Shown in pieces: positions 18,471-27,996 of a stretch of 64,000 nt of DNA. The stretch is from Clostridia bacterium (GTDB lineage Bacteria > Bacillota > Clostridia > Acetivibrionales > DSM-2933): assembly GCA_026418275.1 (NCBI GenBank), contig JAOABQ010000077.1:62001-126000 (forward strand). The letters run 5' to 3'. The notes beneath the pieces were generated by a model. It had not been told where the DNA came from. It was given only the letters and a program-made list of their open reading frames with translations, and searched no databases. Position numbers and translations under genes: made by a program. Every line of letters starts with the position of its first letter. Positions within the stretch are counted from its first letter, which is position 1.

Positions 18471-18505
18471 AAAAAGGGTATCCGTCACAAGGATAACCTT
18501 TTTTG
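18471..18505 (+). terminator. Terminator after the membrane protein gene
   Basis: AAAAAGGGTATCC and GGATAACCTTTTTT arms form a hairpin ending in a T tract. Confidence 0.8.
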
Positions 18506-18623
18506 TTTTACTGCTCTGTAATATCCTGCTAATAACCGTTATACTCCTCCAAGCAGGCAGACAATATTTTTGAGGATGAATCCTATTCACATATTAGCGC
18601 CGTAGAATTCTGGAAATGAAAAT

Positions 18624-18646
18624 GGCTCTTACCTTATGTAAGAGCC
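18624..18646 (-). terminator. Hairpin downstream of the probable 6S RNA
   Basis: GGCTCTTAC and GTAAGAGCC arms pair around a 5-nt loop. On the minus strand the hairpin is followed by the T-rich ATTTTCATTTCC. Confidence 0.55.
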
Positions 18647-18659
18647 GAATATTAAAACC

Positions 18660-18869
18660 CAAAATGCCGTTCACCTATATTTTGACACCTAGCCTTGGCT
18701 AGGTGGGTGCCCTGCTAACTCTTTCAACCTTCCTCCGCCGTTGCACTTTATTAAAGTGTCGGAATTATCTTGAGGCCTGATATCGATTATTAAACTCCGG
18801 ACTCCCTTATGTCTGATGTAGGTTCAAAATAATAGGCTTATCCGAGCATTTCAGGATTATTAACTTACC
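18660..18869 (-). ncRNA. ssrS: Probable 6S RNA
   Basis: 6S RNA imitates an open promoter and binds the housekeeping RNA polymerase. The minus-strand transcript can close on itself: 5' CCTATTATTTTGA (near 18835) pairs with 3' TCAAAATATAGG (near 18680), leaving a long, partly paired interior of the 6S type. Near the 3' side is a strong hairpin CACCTAGCC/GGCTAGGTG, as in known 6S RNAs. A TATAAT box lies at 18877-18882 just upstream, and a hairpin with a T-rich tail lies downstream. Length of about 200 nt fits. Assignment rests on secondary structure and pattern memory, not on a covariance search. Confidence 0.6.
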
Positions 18870-19009
18870 TGACATAATTATAACACCATCTTAAGGACTT
18901 TAACAACAAACTTTTTTGACTGTTAAATGAGTTAAATAAAATCTTTTTATAAGATGCTAAGGAATGCTCTTTAATTTAAAAAAATATAACTTTTTAAATT
19001 TAGAAACCT

Positions 19010-19111
19010 AGTGCTTTTTAACACAACAAATTTTAAGTTTCAAAGTGTTAAAAATGCACTCCCTCTGTTTGTGCCTCGCATACGCTAGAAAAGAACTACG
19101 TTGCGAGGCAC
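19010..19111. repeat. Two adjacent inverted repeats
   Basis: AGTGCTTTTTAACAC (19010-19024) pairs with GTGTTAAAAATGCACT (19045-19060) with one bulge. GTGCCTCGCA (19071-19080) pairs exactly with TGCGAGGCAC (19102-19111). Neither is followed by a T tract. They lie in the noncoding stretch between the 6S RNA promoter and the end of the glycosylase gene. Confidence 0.6.
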
Positions 19112-19217
19112 TAGTTCTACCCATCACCTTTTGATCCTATATTTATAAAAGTTCTTAAATTATTGTTATCTATATTAATATATTAAGATAAAGTATCCTC
19201 CATTTTTCAAGAAATAT

Positions 19218-20108
19218 TCATTTTTTCACGCCGATCTTTTTTTCCCGGGCATAGAAAAAAAGATACTGCTGGGCAAATCCCGCCAAAGGTCCGAAATAAC
19301 TTTTTGCAAATTCCTGAATTTCCTTAAAACTTACTTCCCTTCCAAAATACAATTCTTCCACTACCCGCTTGACCCAAACATCGGTTGGAAAAACATCAAA
19401 CCTGATTCCACTAAAAAGTAATATGCAGTCCGCAACTTTCGGTCCGACTCCCGGGAATTCCATAAGTTTTTTACGGGCGGCTTCAAGTCCCAACTCCTGG
19501 AAGTTACTAATCTTTACTGTGGTTTTTTCCATCATTTCCAGTGTTTTTACAATATATTTGCATCGGTAGCCCGCTCTACAGATTTCAAGTTTTTCCAAGT
19601 CTGAATTCATAAAACCATCGATGCATGGAAAAGTATAGTAGCTTTTCCCTTCAAAATCAATTTTCTTTCCATAAGTGCGGGATATAGAATCAATGATTTT
19701 TATGATCCGGGGTATAATATTATTGGAGGAGAGAATAAAGGATATAATCATTTCCCATAAATCTTGTCTAAGAAGTCTTATTCCGCTGCCAAACTCTACA
19801 GCCTTTTTCATTATTTCATCTTTTGCAATCAGCCCTTTGATTTCGGAGTAATCCCTCCCCAAATCAAAATAGTCATACCAGATATCTAAAAAGTCATTGG
19901 AAGTACTATTATGAATCTCCAACATCCCGGACCGGTATCTTACTTTGACTACCCTATCCCTTACAACACCAATATAGCTTCCATCCGGCTGTTTTACCCA
20001 TCGAAAGCACTGTCCGCATTCAAAGATATGTACCGGATTAAAATCATGTACATTTTCAACAATTATTTTATCGTTTTCCTCTATAACACAATATTCTTTT
20101 AACTTCAA
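19218..20108 (-). CDS. ogg: 8-oxoguanine DNA glycosylase/AP lyase (OGG1 type)
   Basis: The enzyme removes oxidised guanine from DNA and nicks the abasic site. The 296-residue protein has the OGG N-terminal domain (FECGQCFRWVKQPDGSYIGVV) and a helix-hairpin-helix-GPD core: MEFPGVGPKVADCILLFSG with catalytic Lys 224, and FPTDVWVKRVV with catalytic Asp 243. This is the OGG1-like branch found in many clostridia rather than MutM. It is a single-gene unit with its own upstream gap. Confidence 0.88.
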   Translation of the reverse strand: MKLKEYCVIEENDKIIVENVHDFNPVHIFECGQCFRWVKQPDGSYIGVVRDRVVKVRYRSGMLEIHNSTSNDFLDIWYDYFDLGRDYSEIKGLIAKDEIMKKAVEFGSGIRLLRQDLWEMIISFILSSNNIIPRIIKIIDSISRTYGKKIDFEGKSYYTFPCIDGFMNSDLEKLEICRAGYRCKYIVKTLEMMEKTTVKISNFQELGLEAARKKLMEFPGVGPKVADCILLFSGIRFDVFPTDVWVKRVVEELYFGREVSFKEIQEFAKSYFGPLAGFAQQYLFFYAREKKIGVKK

Positions 20109-20299
20109 TTCGGTACCTCCAAAAAAAATTCATCGTTCTACTCTTAGAATTATATATTCCCCCAAAATATCTGATATAATTAAGTAATATGAAAGTTGTT
20201 TTAATCATTAGGTTAATCTATTGGACAAGTGTTTATTAGTTTATTAAAACATTTTATCATGTGCTGTTATAACTTTTCCTTACTGAAAGGATCGATCCT

Positions 20300-21076
20300 A
20301 TGAAAGAAAAAATATACACAATTCCTGTAACAGAAGCCTTCAATACCGATTGTGAATGTCCTCTTTGCATCTTGGAGAAAAAGCTTGAGGACGAATATGT
20401 AGATTATGTCATGGGTCCTTCTCTGATGGAACCGGACGGAAGGCAGGAAACCAATGAAAAAGGCTTTTGCAGAAGACATTTTGAAATTATTTACAACCGT
20501 CAAACCAACCGCCTTGGCTTGGGCCTAGTTATTGACACCCATTTGGTTCATCAGAATGTCAGCCTTAAAAAAATATATGAAAACAAAACAGAAGGAATAA
20601 AAAAGGATGCAGGCATTTCCGCTCTAAAAAGCATTTCAAACAAGCTGTCTTCCAAACAAACGGAAACCCATAAATTTGTAGATGAGTTTATTTCGGAGCT
20701 TACAAGGCTGGAAGGAAAATGTGCTGTTTGCAGCAAACTTCAATATACCATGGACCGGTATATTGAAGTTGTTTTGTACTTGTGGTTTAAGGAGCAAGAG
20801 TTCAAAGCTTTATTCGACAGCAAAAAAGGCTTTTGCTTAAAACATCTGAAAAGCCTTCTGGAAGGAACAAAGAAGTATTTAAGTGTAAAGGAAACTGCAG
20901 TCTTTTTGGAAAGCTTGATGAATATGCAATTTCAAAATATGGATAGAATTCAAGAGGAAGTAAACTGGTTTACCAAAAAGTTTGACTACCGTTATAATGA
21001 CGCCCCTTGGGGAAATTCCAAGGATTCGGTGCTTAGAAGCATCCAAAAAATCGTGGGATTTTGCGATTTGAAGTGA
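20300..21076 (+). CDS. DUF6062 family protein with paired Cys/His motifs
   Basis: The 258-residue protein is a conserved clostridial protein of unknown function. It has two similar halves, each with a CxxC pair followed by a GFC..H motif: CECPLC then GFCRRHF, and CAVCSK then GFCLKHL. This suggests two metal-binding (probably zinc) modules. It is cytoplasmic, with no signal peptide or membrane segment. It is convergent with the alpha/beta hydrolase gene, with a long inverted repeat between them. Confidence 0.75.
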   Translation: MKEKIYTIPVTEAFNTDCECPLCILEKKLEDEYVDYVMGPSLMEPDGRQETNEKGFCRRHFEIIYNRQTNRLGLGLVIDTHLVHQNVSLKKIYENKTEGIKKDAGISALKSISNKLSSKQTETHKFVDEFISELTRLEGKCAVCSKLQYTMDRYIEVVLYLWFKEQEFKALFDSKKGFCLKHLKSLLEGTKKYLSVKETAVFLESLMNMQFQNMDRIQEEVNWFTKKFDYRYNDAPWGNSKDSVLRSIQKIVGFCDLK

Positions 21077-21097
21077 TAATAAACAGGTAGATTTTTC

Positions 21098-21186
21098 ATT
21101 AAGTGAATCTATTGCGCTAGTGCCCCGTGACACAATTCTTTGCCAAGAAATGCAAAGCACTAGCGCTTATATTCTTACCACTTAAT
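21098..21186. repeat. Nested inverted repeat between convergent genes
   Basis: Three nested arm pairs share one centre: ATTAAGTG/CACTTAAT (21098-21105, 21179-21186), GCGCTAGTGC/GCACTAGCGC (21114-21123, 21157-21166) and CTTTGC/GCAAAG (21138-21143, 21152-21157). The structure could act as a bidirectional transcription barrier or be a small palindromic element; there is no T tract. Confidence 0.7.
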
Positions 21187-21297
21187 AAGCCCGGTACAAC
21201 GGATTAATTGAGCGGTATTCCACTCATAAAACAGCTTAATAAGTGCTTTAGATATGTTCCATACTGCTTAAATGCAAATAACTATATGTTGCAAGTT

Positions 21298-22473
21298 TTA
21301 AGCAAGTGTGGTAATAGGAGTCGGCCTTTTTGAAATCCTGTCAATATACAAGTCGGCGGTTACACCAACTACACTATCGTGCAGGGTGTATTCCTCTCCA
21401 TGGTTGGTTACAGGTGTGGAATTCATAGGATCATACCTTACGCAAAATGTATCAACAAACGGGCATTGATGACAGTAAGGTAAAAAGCCTCTAATATCCC
21501 TATCTTTCGAATAATTTCTGTTCACTCTACCTTTGACCCTTAAATGCGGTTCTACCCTTTCAATCCAAACATATACACATCTCATCGCTATAAAATGCGC
21601 ATCAATATCATCCACATTCATTTTTAAATTATATAAAACCAATAATGGAATTGAGATTCTTGGGTCCTTAACGAGGGCTTTAGTCGCACCTTCTAATGCT
21701 TCTTTTGTCCGCTTATCGAACAGTGCCTGAAGGGGTCCTGGCATATCTCCTGGAGTAATAACCCTAATATCGTTTGTTTTTCCCCCAAATCTTCGGGCTG
21801 CCTCTCCCCATTCCCCTTGTAAAAATTCGTTACTTGCTCCCTGCTGACCAGATTTAGGGAACCTTTTCCATACCTGAAAAGTCCTTTCCAAAGGGCTCAA
21901 AATTGTCTCATCCTGGTTAAATCCTGCAAATATTTGTACCCTGTCTCTTAGATTAAATATTTGGTTATGGTTTAATATATTATCGGCTTCCGGCAGATAA
22001 TCACCGCGTACAGGAGTCTCTATTGTAATTAGGTTGTCAATTTTAACTGCTTCTCCCAATAAGTTTGCAGCCAAAATACATACATTTCCGCCATGACTAT
22101 GTCCTATTAAAGTTAATACACCCTCAGGGTTGCTTTTGCGCCACAAAAGAACCCTCCTAGCGAGTTCCAAAGCTCCCTTTCTACGACTTTTATCATCATT
22201 ATTGTGATATATGCGGTGATCGTTATCATCCTTACTGAGTGTCCCCCAATTAAAACTAGTGTCAACTTCAACATCCCCGCCGAAAAATTCTTTAATTCTC
22301 TTAGTCAGGTGAGGATACCATCCTGTCCAGGACGTATTGATGTCCTCTGTACCGTGAATTAACCAAACTTTATTTTTGCTTTTCTTGCTCTTTTTCCCAT
22401 TTTGTTTCTCAAGCGATGATGGTTTAGAATCAATGACACCTAATGGATCCTTCTCTAATGAATCCTTCCCCAT
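21298..22473 (-). CDS. Alpha/beta hydrolase, possible lipase effector
   Basis: The 391-residue protein has an alpha/beta hydrolase core: an oxyanion strand VWLIHGTEDINTSW near residue 35 and the nucleophile elbow LIGHSHGGNVCIL near residue 120 (Ser in GHSHGG). A possible catalytic His lies in the C-terminal part (TLHDSVVG). There is no signal peptide. The ribosome site is GGGGGAGG. It is the last gene of the VgrG/DUF4280 island on the same strand, and lipase-type hydrolases are a known effector class of type VI systems (Tle families). The effector role is inferred from location; an ordinary esterase remains possible. Confidence 0.65.
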   Translation of the reverse strand: MGKDSLEKDPLGVIDSKPSSLEKQNGKKSKKSKNKVWLIHGTEDINTSWTGWYPHLTKRIKEFFGGDVEVDTSFNWGTLSKDDNDHRIYHNNDDKSRRKGALELARRVLLWRKSNPEGVLTLIGHSHGGNVCILAANLLGEAVKIDNLITIETPVRGDYLPEADNILNHNQIFNLRDRVQIFAGFNQDETILSPLERTFQVWKRFPKSGQQGASNEFLQGEWGEAARRFGGKTNDIRVITPGDMPGPLQALFDKRTKEALEGATKALVKDPRISIPLLVLYNLKMNVDDIDAHFIAMRCVYVWIERVEPHLRVKGRVNRNYSKDRDIRGFLPYCHQCPFVDTFCVRYDPMNSTPVTNHGEEYTLHDSVVGVTADLYIDRISKRPTPITTLA

Positions 22474-22570
22474 TTAAGCCTCCCCCTTTATTGCCTTGAA
22501 AACTAAAGAAATTTTTATATCATATGGTACAAAAAACAGTTTCAATTCTTTGCTCCAATATTGAATAACT

Positions 22571-25263
22571 TTATTCGTTCATTTCATCGATAAACCGATG
22601 CAGCATAGCCACAAATTCAGCTCTTGTAATAGAGTCCCGCGGACGTATATAATTTCTTCCATTGATTGTTCTTCCCGATATCAGCCCAAATTCTACACAG
22701 ATTTGAATTCCTTCCTGCGCATAGGGACTAATTTTTTCGGTATCAAAAAACTTTTCTTTCAAATTGACTGTACCCATTAGTTTGACTGATAACATTCTTG
22801 AAAACAGCAGTGCCGCGTCTTCCCGCTTAATCGGTTCATCAGGATCAAATGTCCCATCGCTTTTGCCCTGCATCACAGCTTTACTTTTTGCAGATTCTAC
22901 GTATTTGTAATACCACGCACCTCTTTTTACATCCTTGAAGCTTTCAGTATTTATAACGTTGTCTCCAATATTCAGATATCCTGTAAGAACCGCCGCACAC
23001 TGGGCACGGGTTATATGCTTTTGAGGTGCAAATATCTCCGGCGCAGTTCCATTCAAAATACCTCTTGAAGCAATTTCACAGATGTATTTTTCGGCCCAGT
23101 GCCCTTTTATATCGGTAAAATCCTCTGCCAGCCCGCTTGGGTTACTGCCTGTTATCTCAGGTGTCTCTTCAGATAGTACAACATTAGGTGTTGCAGAATA
23201 AGTACGTATACCATTTCCAAGTTCACCCTTATGATTATACCCCCAAACCCATAAATCCCCATTTTCTTTAACTGCCATTGAATGCCAGTATCCGGCAGCA
23301 ATCGACTTCACTCCACTCATGACCAATTGAAGCACTGGGCTATCTATATTGTTTCCAATGCCAAGCTGACCAAAGTCATTTTCGCCATATGCCAATAAAT
23401 CTCCGTTTTCCTTAAGTACCAAAGTGTGTGTTCCAACTGAAGCAGACATAACACCATCTATCAGTTTCTCAGGTTGCGTTGAATTCCCCCCCAAACCCAA
23501 AGTTCACCATTATCCTTAACCGCTGTTGCAAGGTTTTCAGATCCGTCCACTTCTTTGGCTCCCTCCATGATTTTTACAGGAACTAATTTTTCCTCTGTCG
23601 TACCATCACCCAATTGACCATTATAATTGCACCCCCACGCCCAGAGCGTACCGTCTTTTTTTACTGCAAAGGAATATGTCTCACCCGCGGCTACTGCCTT
23701 CACATCTTCCATAACTTTTTTTGGTATTTGACTGTTTGTTTTTATACCATCCCCTAGTTGTCCAAAATTATTTCTCCCCCAGACAAGAAGATCTCCGTTT
23801 TCCATGATTGCCAATGTATGTTCACTTCCCGCAGCTACAGATATTACTTTTTCCATAATCTTTCTAGGTGTTGACCAGGACGAATCTGTACTATCGCCTA
23901 ACTGCCCCGAATAATTGTTCCCCCATCCCCATAACTCTCCGTTTTTTTTAAGGGCTAGTGTATGGGCACTTCCACAAACAACTGTTTTAACCTCTTCCAT
24001 TACTTTTTTCGGGGTGGAGCTTCTAAGTTTATCGTCTCCCCATTGCCACAGTTCCCCGTTTTCCTTTACTGCCAGTGAGTCTCCGTTTCCTCCATATGCC
24101 TGCTTGACCCCATCCATAAGTTTTTCAGGCATGGTATAGATTGCAGAAGTACCAATTCCGAGCTGACCGTATGTATTATCTCCCCACGCCCATAACTCTC
24201 CATTCCCCTTTAAAGCTAATGAGTTGTCATACCCGGCATATGCAACTTCCACATGTTCTGCAATTTTCTTTGGTAACAGACTACGATTGGTACCCCCATC
24301 TCCAAGTTGTCCGTCAAAGTTATTCCCCCATGTAAGAAGGTCTCCATTCTCCATTACAGCTAATGTATGTTCACTACCTGCGGCAGCAGCTTTTATTTTA
24401 TCCAGTATCTTTTTAGGTATGATCGTATCTTCATATGATCCATTACCTAATTGACCGGAACTGTTATCTCCCCAGGTCCACAATTCCCCGTTTTCCTTAA
24501 CAACCACAGAATGCCAATACCCCGCACAAGCTGCCTTTACCCCATCCATTACTTTTTTAGGAAGCAGCCGTTCCTCAAAGGTTCCATCACCAAGCTGCCC
24601 ATACTCATTTTTCCCCCATGTCCAAAGCTCTCCGTTTTCTTTTACGGCAAGGAAAAAATCCTGGCCGCCTCTACTGACACTTTTTACGCCTTCCATAACC
24701 TTTTTAGGGATAAGGTTTCCATCACTGCTTCCATCTCTAAGGGGACCTTTCCCCCATGTCCACAACTCACCATTTTCTTTAATGGCAAAAGAATTGCTGC
24801 CCCCAGCAGTTACTTCCCTGACATCTTCCATAATTTTTATCGGCACGAGGCTTCTTGTTGTTGTTCCATCTCCCAACTGTCCGGCATAGTTATTCCCCCA
24901 TGCCCATAGTTCCCCATTCTCTTTGACAGCCAGCGTATAGCTGCCTCCCCCCGCAGATGCGGTCTTAACACCATCCATAACTTTTTTGGGTTTTAAGCTT
25001 CTCAGCGTCGTTCCATCACCCAATTGGCCTGCCGTATTGTCTCCCCAGGTCCACAACTCTCCATTTTCCGTCACCGCCAGTGAATGGTAGTGATTTGTGG
25101 ATGCTACCTTTACACGTGAATTTGTAAATGTTGCGCTGTGGTTAGCTGTACCGCTTTTGTTGTCCGTTGAAGGCTTGCCAGTATGTGCAAAAGTCCAAAA
25201 AGGCATACACTGTGTAAGGAATATGAATAGCAGTAGAATGGTTAGTATTTTGGATTTTTTCAT
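22571..25263 (-). pseudogene. Secreted RCC1-repeat surface protein with SLH anchor, frameshifted in a G7 run
   Basis: The first part (ATG 25263 to stop 23461) has a signal peptide (KKSKILTILLLFIFLTQC) and about a dozen RCC1-like repeats of the form AVKENGELWTWGDN..GQLGDGT. The frame ends abruptly in WVWGGIQRNLRN. The other frame continues the same repeat (GGNSTQPEKLIDGV), two more repeats, then three SLH modules (DIKGHWAEKYICEIA, DVKRGAWYYKYVESA and ITRAEFVAMLHRF) that bind cell-wall polymer. The switch lies in seven consecutive C on the plus strand (23486-23492); eight would restore one protein of about 898 residues. It is a length-variable homopolymer, so phase variation, recent mutation or a sequencing slip are all possible. 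Located within the VgrG island. Confidence 0.85.
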
Positions 25264-25294
25264 TTTTGTTCCCCCCGATGTAATTTTTCGGTAT

Positions 25295-25864
25295 TTATAA
25301 AATATCTCTATATTGAGTGGTTTCGGTATATTTGACCCCTTTAATTTGGTTTTCATCGAATATTTTTTTTAGTTTTTCGGATATGACCAGTTTCCGGTTG
25401 GACAGCCCGTCCACCCGGAAGATGTCGATATTGTTGACCACAGATTCCTTAATGGCAAAACCGTTGGTAATTCTAAGGCCCCCCGGCATGTTGTCATCCT
25501 TCTCGCAATGGCTCTTTTTGTAGTCGATGCAGTCGAATTTTTCAGGCAATATGTAATGGTACACGTATTCATATTCTTTGTAGAGCAGAAATGAATACCT
25601 ATAGTAGATTTTTGTTATGGTATTTTCTTCGATAAGGTCTTTTAGGCCATGGGAGACAAAGGTCAACTTAGTGCTTAAATAGTCGGACATCTCTTCCTGC
25701 AGCCTGTGTTTTACCGGGACCAGCATATGTTTTAAGGGAATGAAAGTCCGGTCACCTAACAGCATGGCTTTTTTTTCTTCAAGGCCAAGGTTTAAATCAT
25801 CCAGGTAAACCTTATATTCGGAATGTATATCTTCCTCCATCACGAAATAACGCATAGTTTTCAT
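25295..25864 (-). CDS. Imm11 (DUF1629)-like immunity protein
   Basis: The 189-residue protein resembles the Imm11/DUF1629 family of immunity proteins that accompany polymorphic toxins. The C-terminal signature is present (NIDIFRVDGLSNRKLVIS then EKLKKIFDENQIKGVKYT). No signal peptide, so a cytoplasmic protector is expected. Start ATG 25864 is very close to GAGGAG; ATG 25855 is also possible. It follows the PHP-domain and short frames on the same strand, so it could protect against one of the island's toxins. Family assignment is from the short conserved motif only. Confidence 0.55.
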   Translation of the reverse strand: MKTMRYFVMEEDIHSEYKVYLDDLNLGLEEKKAMLLGDRTFIPLKHMLVPVKHRLQEEMSDYLSTKLTFVSHGLKDLIEENTITKIYYRYSFLLYKEYEYVYHYILPEKFDCIDYKKSHCEKDDNMPGGLRITNGFAIKESVVNNIDIFRVDGLSNRKLVISEKLKKIFDENQIKGVKYTETTQYRDIL

Positions 25865-26009
25865 TGCTCCTCATTGAAACAAGTCTTTTTATCACTTCTG
25901 TGATCTCTTCTGGTTTTTTCAACTTTTCTTTTAGCTTTTCCATGTCAGAGATATGAAACTTCCCTTTGGTCTTCTGTTGAAAAATACACTCTACGTAAGG
26001 AAAAATCAA
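25812..26009 (-). CDS. Short uncertain gene between the PHP and Imm11-like genes
   Basis: A 65-codon frame (TTG start, weak CAGG ribosome site) begins 17 nt after the PHP gene and overlaps the Imm11-like gene by 53 nt. Its composition looks coding (KLKEKLKKPEEITEVIKRLVS) and the frame is open upstream to the PHP stop region. It may be a tiny gene or the remains of a longer one. Not recognised. Confidence 0.3.
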   Translation of the reverse strand: MIFPYVECIFQQKTKGKFHISDMEKLKEKLKKPEEITEVIKRLVSMRSNENYALFRDGGRYTFRI

Positions 26010-26025
26010 CCTGATTTCTTTAGTT

Positions 26026-27981
26026 TTAATGCTTATAGTTCAACCAGATCGGTGCAGATATTGCTGTACCAAAAAATGGTGGCTCTGTTTCAAAAAATGG
26101 TGGCGCTCCACCATATAAATCCGAAACTATGTAAATATAAGTATATAGCTCCCCATTTTTATTTACTAAGTCTTCCTTTTTGAATTTAAATACGTACCCT
26201 TTCCTATTTAGTAGTGGTATCGTCTTTATAGGCTTCAATCCTAAATCTCTATTTCTTTTCCCTAAAACCGGTTCGACATATTCATTGTCTGCTATTATTT
26301 TAACAGTACAATAAAACAATTGCTCATTAAAAACCTTGACATACGCTGTGATACTTTCCAAATTTTCACTATTTTCTCCAATATCTTTTGAGATGTCATC
26401 ACCCATAATGGCGTTTAACTCTACAGGTTTATTCGAGTTTTTCATTTTCGCAAACAGCAGCTTAAACTCTAACTGACATTCAAGTCCATCGACTGCATAT
26501 ACATGCCTTGCTCTCATAGCGTTATACACGGCTTCTCTAGTTAAAAAATCTTCTTTCTTAAATGGAAGTAAAATAACAGTCCTTAAAGAATTCCTGGTCC
26601 CCCACTTGCCGTCGTGGTTATCCTGCCCAAAGGTTGGTGCAACCCGCCAACCGTTTTGTAAAGCCCTATTATAATTTTCAAAATAGTACCTCACTTTTGA
26701 CATCTCATCGTAATCTCCATTCGCTATTTCTGCCAGATGAACACTATCTCGAGCCTTTGCATAGAATGCTGAATTAAATAGAATTCCTGCACCCACGTTT
26801 CCAATATGGTTAAGCTGCGTAATAGAGTCGTTTTGTTCACTTATCCAATCATAATAATCCGCCAAACACAACAAACCTATCTGGTAAAATTTATCTTCTA
26901 TTGATTCCCTATTTAATTGCCTATTCTTTTCATATTCTAACAGCTTTGCTTCCAGTGAATTTTCTCCAATAGAATTATTCTTCAACAATTTTGAAATTTT
27001 ATTAATCTTTGTTGCTTGTGCATTATTTAATATTTTTTTAACACTCCTTTTGTCATTAGCACTTATAACCCTTTTGTTATATAAAATTTCCTTCGTCAGA
27101 ATTTCTTTGAAATCCTCTAACTCTTTATCTAATATTATCCTTTTTAGTTCAACTAGTTTATTTCTTAAATTCTCTTGCTTACTTTTATCCTTTTCAACAC
27201 GCATCATTTCCAGTATTTCATAGATTTTATTATCTATTTCATCAACCAAAATAGTATTCATATCATTTTGAGACAATTGGATAAACTGTTTTTTTAATTT
27301 GTCAATTTCCTTTCTATTACTTTTCCCACGCAATTCTCCAATCTTGCGAATTGCCAATTCCTTTTGAGTTAATTCAATCTTTGCAAATTTATTAGTATCT
27401 GCATCATATGAAAACTCTAATATTTTTTTACCATCTTCCGACATTTCATATACCTCTGTTGCATCTCTTGACATTGCATATTTTTTATTAAACTGCTCCC
27501 TTTTGCAGTAGCCTTCAGTATTAAATGTATTAAGATGCCCCACAAAATATTGAGCAAAAGTCATTTCAAAACCTGCTATAGGGACAAATTTATCTTTTAC
27601 ATATAACTCTTTATGATCCGATATTTTATTTATGTTTTTCCATACATGCTCATTGAATGCTGTTGAATGATCTGTTATAGCTAAGAAATCCAACTTTGCT
27701 TTATCTCTTGCATGTCTGTATGCCATTATAGGACACCCATGTGAATGAAATCTTTTAGGCTTATCAATTAAGTCAGTGCAATCTTTTGATAGGTAATCTT
27801 TCGAATTAATTTTATTGCATGTAATACAAGATTTTATCAGGTGAGGTTGTACAGTATGATTATGTAACTGTCCATAGCAGTGGACATACTCGGTAGTACC
27901 ATCGGATAGATACTGTTTTGCATAACCCGAATCAACCTCTTTGCTGTATATAACACCTTGATCTTTATTTTTAGTAGACAT
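26026..27981 (-). CDS. PHP-domain metallohydrolase (CehA/McbA-like) with a helical insert
   Basis: The 651-residue protein has PHP-type metal-binding motifs: YGQLHNHTVQPH near residue 37, KLDFLAITDHSTAFNEH near 103, GFEMTF and VGHLNTFN near 140, a late QLNHIGNVGAG and FGQDNHDGKWG. The segment AMRARHVYAVDG is typical of the CehA/McbA subfamily. Between the halves lies an inserted Lys/Glu-rich helical region of about 170 residues (about 200-370), unusual for the family. An extra Cys-His cluster (CITCNK, HSHGC) may bind another metal. No signal peptide. It follows the pentapeptide protein by 15 nt in the VgrG island, so a nuclease or phosphoesterase effector is possible but unproven. Confidence 0.7.
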   Translation of the reverse strand: MSTKNKDQGVIYSKEVDSGYAKQYLSDGTTEYVHCYGQLHNHTVQPHLIKSCITCNKINSKDYLSKDCTDLIDKPKRFHSHGCPIMAYRHARDKAKLDFLAITDHSTAFNEHVWKNINKISDHKELYVKDKFVPIAGFEMTFAQYFVGHLNTFNTEGYCKREQFNKKYAMSRDATEVYEMSEDGKKILEFSYDADTNKFAKIELTQKELAIRKIGELRGKSNRKEIDKLKKQFIQLSQNDMNTILVDEIDNKIYEILEMMRVEKDKSKQENLRNKLVELKRIILDKELEDFKEILTKEILYNKRVISANDKRSVKKILNNAQATKINKISKLLKNNSIGENSLEAKLLEYEKNRQLNRESIEDKFYQIGLLCLADYYDWISEQNDSITQLNHIGNVGAGILFNSAFYAKARDSVHLAEIANGDYDEMSKVRYYFENYNRALQNGWRVAPTFGQDNHDGKWGTRNSLRTVILLPFKKEDFLTREAVYNAMRARHVYAVDGLECQLEFKLLFAKMKNSNKPVELNAIMGDDISKDIGENSENLESITAYVKVFNEQLFYCTVKIIADNEYVEPVLGKRNRDLGLKPIKTIPLLNRKGYVFKFKKEDLVNKNGELYTYIYIVSDLYGGAPPFFETEPPFFGTAISAPIWLNYKH

Positions 27982-27996
27982 TATTTTCCCCCCTAT

